NCBI RefSeq assembly: GCF_009856355.1
Contig: NZ_WMEW01000010.1
Location: 62,001 to 126,000, forward strand
Length of the DNA: 64,000 nt
DNA from: Halobacillus litoralis
Lineage (GTDB): Bacteria > Bacillota > Bacilli > Bacillales > Halobacillaceae
Direction of reading: 5' to 3'
Shown piece by piece: positions 19,014-25,706 of the stretch. Both the position numbers and the translations under genes were made by a program. How positions within the stretch are numbered: position 1 is the stretch's first letter; every line of letters begins with the position of its first letter. The notes beneath the pieces are model-generated. The model was not told the DNA's origin, searched no databases, and saw only the letters and a program-made list of their open reading frames with translations.

Positions 19014-19952
19014 ATGAGTATTCAAAGAAGGAAAATCTCCGTCATCGGTGCCGGATTTACAGGTGCAACTACGGCATTAATGCTTGCTCAGAAGGAACTT
19101 GGGGATGTTGTCCTGGTAGATGTTCCTGATATGGAAGATCCAACGAAAGGAAAAGCACTGGATATGCTGGAAGCCAGTCCTGTCCAGGGCTTTGATGCGA
19201 AGATTCAGGGAACATCGGATTATGCGGATACAGAAGGGTCCGACCTGGTGATCATTACAGCTGGGATTGCCCGTAAACCCGGGATGAGCCGCGATGATCT
19301 TGTCAGTACAAACGCCAAGATTATGAAGAGTGTTACAAAAGAGATTGTGAAAAACTCGCCGGACTGTTTCATAGTTGTATTGACGAACCCGGTCGACGCG
19401 ATGACCTACTCCGTTTTCCAGGAAGCCGGTCTTCCTAAGAACAAGGTGATTGGTCAGTCCGGTGTCTTGGATACAGCCAGGTTCCGTACCTTCGTCGCAG
19501 AGGAATTGAACATTTCCATTAAGGATGTCACCGGCTTTGTTCTAGGCGGCCACGGGGACGACATGGTTCCGATGCTCCGCTATTCCTTTGCGGGCGGTAT
19601 TCCGCTTGAACGTCTCATTTCCAAAGAGCGTCTCGATGCCATTGTGGAACGTACACGAAAAGGCGGGGGAGAAATCGTAGGGCTGCTTGGTAACGGCAGT
19701 GCTTATTATGCTCCTGCTGCTTCACTCGTTCAAATGGCAGAGGCCATCTTGAAGGATCAGCGCCGTATCATACCTGCCATCGCCTATTTGGAAGGTGAGT
19801 ATGGCTATGACGGCATTTACCTCGGTGTGCCTACCATTCTTGGTGGGAATGGCATTGAGGAAGTCATTGAGCTGGAATTAACAGAGGAAGAGAAACAACA
19901 GCTGGATCAATCAGCCGACTCTGTTAAAAATGTCCTCCATGTATTAAAATAA
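19014..19952 (+). CDS. mdh: Malate dehydrogenase
   Basis: 312 residues. Oxidizes malate to oxaloacetate with NAD. The lactate-dehydrogenase-like form: Rossmann motif [10 protein letters not shown] (about 12-21), [30 protein letters not shown] with the substrate arginine, [12 protein letters not shown], and the catalytic His in [10 protein letters not shown] (about 180-189). AAGGAGAGG precedes the ATG. Last gene of the citZ operon, closed by the hairpin at 19962. Confidence 0.96.
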   Translation: MSIQRRKISVIGAGFTGATTALMLAQKELGDVVLVDVPDMEDPTKGKALDMLEASPVQGFDAKIQGTSDYADTEGSDLVIITAGIARKPGMSRDDLVSTNAKIMKSVTKEIVKNSPDCFIVVLTNPVDAMTYSVFQEAGLPKNKVIGQSGVLDTARFRTFVAEELNISIKDVTGFVLGGHGDDMVPMLRYSFAGGIPLERLISKERLDAIVERTRKGGGEIVGLLGNGSAYYAPAASLVQMAEAILKDQRRIIPAIAYLEGEYGYDGIYLGVPTILGGNGIEEVIELELTEEEKQQLDQSADSVKNVLHVLK

Positions 19953-19961
19953 AGAAGAGAA

Positions 19962-19992
19962 GGGGTTCGGGGATATCTCGAATCCCTTTTTT
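19962..19992 (+). terminator. mdh terminator
   Basis: Stem GGGGTTCG / CGAATCCC with one G-T pair, then TTTTTTAT. It closes citZ-icd-mdh. Confidence 0.75.
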
Positions 19993-20002
19993 ATACCAAA
20001 TA

Positions 20003-20016
20003 AGCAAACGCTTTCA
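20003..20016. promoter_or_regulatory. cre-like site before the MaoC-like gene
   Basis: AGCAAACGCTTTCA matches 12 of 14 positions of the cre consensus (TGWAANCGNTNWCA) with a perfect AAACGCTTTCA part. It lies between the mdh terminator and the ribosome binding site of the next gene, so CcpA may act as a roadblock. Inferred from sequence only. Confidence 0.45.
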
Positions 20017-20033
20017 AAAAAGGAGTGGCTGCC

Positions 20034-20510
20034 ATGATTGGAAAGAAAAGAAAGCTCGGTAGAAAGATACAGGATTTGAAAATCGGAGAAACCTTTACGA
20101 CCACTTCGAGAGTGGAAGATCGGGATCTTCTTATGTACCTGGGGCTGACAGATGATGCGAATCCGCTTTACATTCAACACGACTATGCAACTCAAACTCC
20201 CTTCAAACAGCCGGTCGTACCCAGTGTGATGCTGTGTGGGATGGCATCTTCCATTGTTTCCATGCACCTTCCGGGACCGGGAAGTCATATTGTAGAACAG
20301 CAGTTAAGCTATCCTCATCCTCTTTACCACTATGCTGAAGTTCGGTTTCATGCAGAGATAACGGACATTAATCAGCAGGAACATCAAGTTATTCTGGATA
20401 TGCACGGTTATGATGAAGAGGGAAAAGAAGTCATGAAAGGAAAGATGACTGTCATTCCCCCTTATGAGCCGACGTCCATGAATGCGGTCTCCCTCGAAAA
20501 CTTTTACTGA
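20034..20510 (+). CDS. MaoC-like hotdog hydratase/dehydratase
   Basis: 158 residues with a single hotdog fold. The MaoC / R-specific enoyl-CoA hydratase signature is visible: LGLTDDANPLYIQHDYATQTPFKQPVVPSVMLCGMAS, where Asp and a downstream residue form the active site; the usual His of the D-x4-H motif is replaced by QHD a little later, so catalysis is not certain. It probably acts on an acyl-CoA or acyl-ACP. ATG 20034 is chosen since AAAAAAGGAG ends nine bases upstream. It is a single gene between mdh and phoP, with its own terminator at 20641; B. subtilis has none here as I recall. Confidence 0.75.
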   Translation: MIGKKRKLGRKIQDLKIGETFTTTSRVEDRDLLMYLGLTDDANPLYIQHDYATQTPFKQPVVPSVMLCGMASSIVSMHLPGPGSHIVEQQLSYPHPLYHYAEVRFHAEITDINQQEHQVILDMHGYDEEGKEVMKGKMTVIPPYEPTSMNAVSLENFY

Positions 20511-20833
20511 TCCAACGCTGAAGGAAACAATCTCGAAATTTGCAGGGCCTCCATGGAATGCTGGTGTGGTTCCCTTTCAGGTGCTTTCGGAAATCGGGTG
20601 AGTGGGAGAAGAGAAAATCAACGGAAGTTTCTTTTTACTGAGGCTGTCGGTCTTGTTACCGGCAGCCTGTTTTTCATGCTTTCTATGCTCTGCTTTAAGA
20701 GAGAGATAGAAACCGGGCGTATGAAGACAGGAATTGGGACTATATTAAAATTAAGTAAAAATCATAAAGATCCGTATTCAAAATGTAAACTTCATTGTAT
20801 GATGAGATTAACTTTGCAGTTGAGGTGATGGGA
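20511..20833 (+). other. Intergenic region before phoP
   Basis: About 320 bases. It holds the terminator at 20641 and then an AT-rich stretch (20740-20800) that should carry the phoPR promoter. The best -10 is TATGAT near 20798, but no good -35 is found at 16-18 bases. Reading frames here have no ribosome binding site or homology. Confidence 0.5.
20641..20674 (+). terminator. Terminator of the MaoC-like gene
   Basis: Stem GGCTGTCGGT / ACCGGCAGCC (20642-20651 and 20658-20667, one G-T pair), then TGTTTTT. Confidence 0.8.
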
Positions 20834-21532
20834 TTGGAACAACAAAGAATACTGATTGTCGATGATGAAGAATCCATCGTAACATTGTTGAAATACAATA
20901 TAGACCAGGCCGGATTTGAAACAGAAGTGGCTTATTCAGGAACAGATGCCCTCGAGAAAGCATCAAATTCCACGTTTGATCTCATCGTACTGGACGTCAT
21001 GCTTCCAGGGATGGACGGAATGGAAGTGTGTAAACAGCTGCGGCAGATGCAGGTGTCCACGCCGATTCTAATGCTGACCGCCAAGGATGATGAATTTGAC
21101 AAGGTGCTCGGCCTTGAACTTGGAGCGGACGATTACTTAACGAAACCGTTCAGTCCGAGGGAGGTTGTCGCAAGGATTAAAGCAATCTTAAGAAGAATGG
21201 TCCGTGAACCGGCGGCAGCGGAAATGAAAATGATTCAGGTGGCTGATTTAATTATTTATCCTGAGCAGTATGAAGCGTCGATTAAAGACAAGCCGCTGAC
21301 ATTTACACCGAAGGAGTTTGAGCTGCTGCTCTATTTAGGCCAGAACCTCGGCCGGGTCTTATCGAGAGACCAGCTGTTAAGTGCGGTCTGGAATTATGAT
21401 TTTGCCGGGGATACCCGTATTGTTGACGTCCATGTCAGTCACCTGCGGGAGAAGATTGAACCGGATACGAAAAAACCGGTGTATATTAAGACGATCCGCG
21501 GCCTTGGCTATAAGATGGAGGAGCCGAAATAG
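20834..21532 (+). CDS. phoP: PhoP, phosphate-response regulator
   Basis: 232 residues, OmpR/PhoB family. Receiver domain 1-115 with acidic pocket DDE (10-12), phosphoacceptor Asp54 in LIVLDVMLPG, and the conserved Lys in LTKPFSPRE. The C-terminal winged helix (about 135-230) has LTFTPKEFELLLYLG and RTIRGLGYKME. In B. subtilis PhoP controls the phosphate-starvation regulon with PhoR; co-location with phoR and the citZ-mdh/polA context supports this over another OmpR regulator. GAGGTGAT (20822-20829) best fits a TTG start at 20834; ATG 20828 is inside that site. Confidence 0.92.
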   Translation: MEQQRILIVDDEESIVTLLKYNIDQAGFETEVAYSGTDALEKASNSTFDLIVLDVMLPGMDGMEVCKQLRQMQVSTPILMLTAKDDEFDKVLGLELGADDYLTKPFSPREVVARIKAILRRMVREPAAAEMKMIQVADLIIYPEQYEASIKDKPLTFTPKEFELLLYLGQNLGRVLSRDQLLSAVWNYDFAGDTRIVDVHVSHLREKIEPDTKKPVYIKTIRGLGYKMEEPK

Positions 21533-23290
21533 ATGGCTTCCTCCAATACAAGACCACTCATGACCTACTCCATACTCGTCGTCATCGTTATGCTTGGTCT
21601 TGGAATTATTCTTGCCCAGCTGACGCGCGGGTATTTTATTAACATTTTTGAAGAACGGGTGGAACTTGAGAGCCGGTATTTCGTCACTTATTTGGAAAGG
21701 TTTACGAGTGATGAGAATGTCAGTCAAGAGGAACTTTTTGAATTTAGTGAACAGCTGAACACAGGAATGGTTTTCATTTCAGATGAAGGTGAAAAACTGC
21801 TGGATACCGTTGAGACCGTTCCTATAATCAGTGAGAGCGAAAAGCAGCACGTTCTGACAAGAGTAAAGACAGGTCAGATCACAGACAATGAAGGCTATTT
21901 GATAGATAATATCTTCTATTATCCTGTTGAAAATGAGGTGAATGATGTCGAAGGGACACTCATTCTCTTATCCCCCGTCAACTCGTTGACCAACATTACA
22001 AAAAACATCTGGCTGTTGATTGGGTGTACCCTGCTGATAGGGCTGGTGATCATCTTTGTTCTCGGCTACAATGTCTTTTCGAAATACATCCGTCCCATCC
22101 GTTCGGCCGCTGATGTAGCGAATGAACTGGCGGAAGGGAATTATAAGGCGCGTACCTATGAAGGTCACTACGGTGAAGCCGGTCAGCTGAGTCAGTCAAT
22201 TAACATTCTTGCACGCAACCTTCAGGAAATGACCAGTACGAAAGGAATGCAGGAGAATCAGCTGGAAGCCGTCATTAACAATATGGGCAACGGGCTGATG
22301 CTGATAGATGAGAAAGGCTATATCCTTTTGACCAACCGTGCTTTTATGGAGACATTCGGCGGTGAGCAGAAAGATTACATCGGATATCTCTACCATGATG
22401 CCATCCCTTATACAACCATCCATGAAACCGTGAAAAAGATTTATATGTTTGAAGAAACGATCAGTGAGACGTTTGTGCTTCCAGTCAATATCAATCGGAA
22501 GCATCTTGAGGTAACTGGAGCACCTATTTTCAGTGAAGGCCGGAAATGGAAAGGTGTTGTTCTGGTGTTTCACGACATTTCTGAATTGAAACATTTGGAG
22601 CAGATGAGAAAGGACTTTGTGGCCAACGTTTCTCATGAGCTGAAAACACCGATCACCTCCATCCGTGGATTTTCCGAAACACTTCTGGACGGCGCGATGA
22701 AGGATGAAAAGATGCTCGAGCAGTTTCTTCAGATCATATTGAAGGAAAGCGGCCGTCTGCAGTCACTGATTCAGGATCTTCTGGAGCTGTCTAAGCTTGA
22801 GCGGGAAGATTTCCATCTCAATATCGAAAGCGTTGATGTGCAGCGTCTTCTTCACGATCTCCTCCCTATCGTCGAGCAGCATGCCGAGCAGAAAGGGGTC
22901 CATCTGCGTTCTTCGGTGGAAGGAGAAACGATTATACGCGGGGATTCCAGTCGTTTGAAACAGGTGTTTATGAACTTACTGGCGAATGCGATTAACTACA
23001 GCCGTGATGATGGAGAAGTTTCTCTTCAGTTTGAAGAAAAAGAAGATAAGGTGATTGTCTCTGTCTCTGATAACGGTGTGGGCATTCCGGAGGATGAAGT
23101 TCCCAGGATTTTCGAACGCTTTTATCGGGTAGATAAGGCGAGAAGCCGTAATTCCGGTGGTACCGGCCTCGGTCTGGCCATCGTCAAGCATATCATAGAA
23201 GCCCATCATGGAAACATCAGCGTAGAAAGTGTCGTGGATCAAGGGACAACCTTCTATGTAGAAATTCCCAAGAAGTTTACGGAAAATTAA
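21533..23290 (+). CDS. phoR: PhoR, sensor histidine kinase
   Basis: 585 residues. Begins on the base after the phoP stop, so it is coupled to it. Membrane segment about 11-33, an extracytoplasmic sensing region to about 155, second membrane segment about 158-180, HAMP linker to about 240, a PAS domain (about 243-345), and the kinase: phosphorylated His368 in VSHELKTPITSIRGFSETLL, N box NLLANAINYS, G1 DNGVGIPEDEV, F box FERFYRVDKARSR and G2 GGTGLGLAIVKHI. Expected to phosphorylate PhoP when wall teichoic acid intermediates or phosphate run low (family knowledge). Followed by a terminator at 23369. Confidence 0.93.
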   Translation: MASSNTRPLMTYSILVVIVMLGLGIILAQLTRGYFINIFEERVELESRYFVTYLERFTSDENVSQEELFEFSEQLNTGMVFISDEGEKLLDTVETVPIISESEKQHVLTRVKTGQITDNEGYLIDNIFYYPVENEVNDVEGTLILLSPVNSLTNITKNIWLLIGCTLLIGLVIIFVLGYNVFSKYIRPIRSAADVANELAEGNYKARTYEGHYGEAGQLSQSINILARNLQEMTSTKGMQENQLEAVINNMGNGLMLIDEKGYILLTNRAFMETFGGEQKDYIGYLYHDAIPYTTIHETVKKIYMFEETISETFVLPVNINRKHLEVTGAPIFSEGRKWKGVVLVFHDISELKHLEQMRKDFVANVSHELKTPITSIRGFSETLLDGAMKDEKMLEQFLQIILKESGRLQSLIQDLLELSKLEREDFHLNIESVDVQRLLHDLLPIVEQHAEQKGVHLRSSVEGETIIRGDSSRLKQVFMNLLANAINYSRDDGEVSLQFEEKEDKVIVSVSDNGVGIPEDEVPRIFERFYRVDKARSRNSGGTGLGLAIVKHIIEAHHGNISVESVVDQGTTFYVEIPKKFTEN

Positions 23291-23368
23291 TATTTCATTA
23301 AATTGGAATTAACATTGTTTCGATAAACTACCTTTGAAACCCTTTCATCCAAGGTGTTTTCTCTTTTG

Positions 23369-23401
23369 GACAGAAGCTTCCCTCGCTTCTGTCTTTTTTT
23401 T
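23369..23401 (+). terminator. phoPR terminator
   Basis: Stem GACAGAAGC / GCTTCTGTC (23369-23377 and 23385-23393), then seven or more T. Confidence 0.9.
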
Positions 23402-23673
23402 ATTTGGCTCTGTTAAAGTCTGTTGTTGATCTTTTAAACGATTACTAAATCGTCTCCGTCTGGGATTAGGGGTCCGGTCCGTTGTTTGCCCAGAGCATGG
23501 CATTCCCAAGGCCGCCTCATACAAATCCCACGACAGAAAGGGGGGATAGGCGCTCACATGTTAAATAACAACACCAAGCAATACCAGAGCCTTTTATTTA
23601 AAGACGAGATTCTGAAACCTTTTTGTTACATATTCGTAAAGAATAGTAATCTACATAAAAAGGGGAAGTCTAC
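23402..23673 (+). other. Leader region of hflKC
   Basis: About 270 bases between the phoR terminator and hflK. It contains a GC-rich part (23455-23550) with TGGGATT (23460-23466) and AATCCCA (23524-23530) in inverted order, and a 39-codon frame from ATG 23558 whose TGA stop overlaps the hflK ATG. GGGGGATAGG lies about 8-12 bases before that ATG. This may be a leader peptide or chance. No promoter is convincing. Confidence 0.35.
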
Positions 23674-24627
23674 ATGAGTCTGAAACAGATATATAAGTGG
23701 GCCGGTTTGGTTGCAGCAGCAGCTGTTCTGCTTGTCGTATTCATGACCACGTGGTACACCGTGGATGAATCCGAGCAGGCTGTCGTGCTTACGTTCGGGG
23801 AAGCGGAGGATGGAATTACAGAGCCGGGTCTTCATTTTAAAATGCCGTGGCCGGTCCAGGAAGTAGAGAAAATGTCCAAGGAAACATTCAGCCTGGATTT
23901 TGGCTTCGATGAGGAAGGCGAAGAGGCTGATAAAGTGACGATGATTACAGGAGACGACATGATCGTTCAAGCAGACCTCGTCGTTCAATGGAAAATTACA
24001 GATCCAGCCGGTTACCTTTTTGCGTCTGAGAATCCAGAGCAGGTGCTTTTCAATGCCACCTCTTCTACTCTCCGGGGAGTCATAGGCAGTAGTGAAATTG
24101 ATGAAGCGCTGACTTCAGGTAAAGCAGAAATCGAAAATGAGGTCAGGGAAGACCTTGTCAGCCTGATTGAAGGGTATGAAATTGGGATTTCCATCATTGA
24201 TGTCCGCCTGCAGGAGGTGGATCTGCCGAACGAAGAAGTCCGAAGTGCGTTTACGAAAGTAACCGATGCACGTGAACAAAAACAAAGTAAAGTAAACGAA
24301 GCTGAGAAGTATGCCAACCAGATGCGTGAAGAGGCTAAAGGTGAAAAGGATGCCATTATTCAAAGGGCGGAAGGAGACAAGGTGGACAGGGTCCGTACAG
24401 CGGAAGGAGCCGTCTCCAAATTTGACGCGCTGCTTGATGAATACGAGGGCAATGAGAGTGTAACGAGAGAACGTCTTGTCATGGAAACGCTGGAGGAAGT
24501 CCTTCCGGAAGCGGACGTTTACGTAATGAATGATGAGGGAGATACGATGAAATATCTTCCTCTGCAGCAGCAGAATCCGCCGGCGGCCCCTGCACAGGAA
24601 GAATCAGAAGAGGAGGAGGAATCATGA
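23674..24627 (+). CDS. hflK: HflK, SPFH/band 7 membrane protease regulator subunit
   Basis: 317 residues. One N-terminal membrane helix (about 10-29), the SPFH/band 7 domain (about 30-215) with TVDESEQAVVLTFGE and the HflK-type GLHFKMPWPVQEVEKM, a long Glu/Lys/Ala-rich helix (about 205-260), and an acidic C-terminal tail. In E. coli HflK and HflC form a large cage around the membrane protease FtsH and limit its access to substrates; the same is inferred here. ATG 23674 is preceded by AAAAGGGGAAG. It overlaps hflC by four bases (ATGA). Confidence 0.88.
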   Translation: MSLKQIYKWAGLVAAAAVLLVVFMTTWYTVDESEQAVVLTFGEAEDGITEPGLHFKMPWPVQEVEKMSKETFSLDFGFDEEGEEADKVTMITGDDMIVQADLVVQWKITDPAGYLFASENPEQVLFNATSSTLRGVIGSSEIDEALTSGKAEIENEVREDLVSLIEGYEIGISIIDVRLQEVDLPNEEVRSAFTKVTDAREQKQSKVNEAEKYANQMREEAKGEKDAIIQRAEGDKVDRVRTAEGAVSKFDALLDEYEGNESVTRERLVMETLEEVLPEADVYVMNDEGDTMKYLPLQQQNPPAAPAQEESEEEEES

Positions 24628-25553
24628 CCGACGATCGAATTCAGGATATCAACGAAAAGCAGCAGAAGGACTTCCGCAGGTTTATGAAAGCCGGTCTTGC
24701 TTTAGTGGCTGTCGTCGGGGTGGTTTTAATCGCTCTCAGTTCTGTTGTCATTGTAAAAGAAGGGGAATATAAAGTGGTTCGACAGTTCGGTGATGTCATT
24801 AAAATCCACGAAGATCCCGGGTTGAAATTTAAAGTGCCGCTTATCCAGGAAGTCGCCACCCTTTCCCAAAAGAAAATGGTGTATGACGTGGATGAGAAAG
24901 AAATCACAACGCTTGATAAAAAGCGGATGATTATTGATAACTATGCGGTTTGGAGCATATCTGATCCGGAGAAAATGATTTCCAATGCAAGAACAATGAT
25001 GAGCGCAGAAGCGCGGATGGGAGAATTTATCTTCTCCATCGTCCGGGCGGAGCTCGGGAAGATGAACTTCTCGGAAATCATCAATGAGGAAGAAAGCTCC
25101 CGGGGCACCTTGAACGAGGAAATTGCCAAACGGGTGAATGAATATTTGGAACGGGACAATTATGGCATTGTCGTGGATGATGTCCGCATTAAGCGTTCCG
25201 ACCTCCCTCAGGCGAATGAAGAGGCCGTTTTCAACCAGATGATTACGGACAGGGAAAAAATCGCTCAGACTTATTTGTCTGAAGGGGAAGCAGAAAAAAG
25301 CCGGATCCGCGCTTCAGTTGACAGAGAAGTCAAAGAGATGCTGTCCACAGCGAGGGCCGATGCAGAAAAAATCCGGGCGGAAGGAGAGCAGGAAGCTGCT
25401 CAAATCTATAACAATTCCTTCTCCCAGGATCCGGAGTTTTATCAGTTGTACCGGACGCTGGAGTCCTACAAGAAAACCATTGACGGGGAAACAACCATTA
25501 TCCTTCCCAAGGGATCGCCATACGCCGATCTGCTTCTCGGCTACTACGAATAA
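24624..25553 (+). CDS. hflC: HflC, SPFH/band 7 membrane protease regulator subunit
   Basis: 309 residues, paired with HflK. Membrane helix about 27-48, SPFH domain with SSVVIVKEGEYKVVRQFGDVI and PGLKFKVPLIQEVATL, then the conserved DVRIKRSDLPQANEEAVFNQM, an alpha-helical region rich in Ala, Glu and Arg (about 205-260), and the HflC-type C-terminus FYRTLESYKKTIDG-like (FYQLYRTLESYKKTI). It overlaps hflK, so the two should be made in equal amounts. B. subtilis 168 lacks an hflKC pair next to phoR as I recall, so this is an insertion relative to it. Confidence 0.88.
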   Translation: MTDDRIQDINEKQQKDFRRFMKAGLALVAVVGVVLIALSSVVIVKEGEYKVVRQFGDVIKIHEDPGLKFKVPLIQEVATLSQKKMVYDVDEKEITTLDKKRMIIDNYAVWSISDPEKMISNARTMMSAEARMGEFIFSIVRAELGKMNFSEIINEEESSRGTLNEEIAKRVNEYLERDNYGIVVDDVRIKRSDLPQANEEAVFNQMITDREKIAQTYLSEGEAEKSRIRASVDREVKEMLSTARADAEKIRAEGEQEAAQIYNNSFSQDPEFYQLYRTLESYKKTIDGETTIILPKGSPYADLLLGYYE

Positions 25554-25563
25554 CGAACGGGCG

Positions 25564-25620
25564 CGCCTTTTCCTTCTCTACATGAATCATGGTAGAATGA
25601 AGGAAAAGGCGTTTTCTTTT
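25564..25620 (+). terminator. hflKC terminator
   Basis: Thirteen-base stem CGCCTTTTCCTTC / GAAGGAAAAGGCG (25564-25576 and 25599-25611), then TTTTCTTTT. The large loop contains a smaller inner pairing. Confidence 0.85.
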
Positions 25621-25706
25621 AGGGAACACTGGAATAACAACGCTTGGAAATGCAGGCGACTGCCTTTGTGAAAAGGGAGGGGCATTTCCGGTTAAGGAGT
25701 GAGTTT

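Noticed and set aside
20553-20828. 91-codon frame before phoP
   Set aside because: It crosses a terminator and the expected promoter region, has no ribosome binding site and low-complexity basic content.
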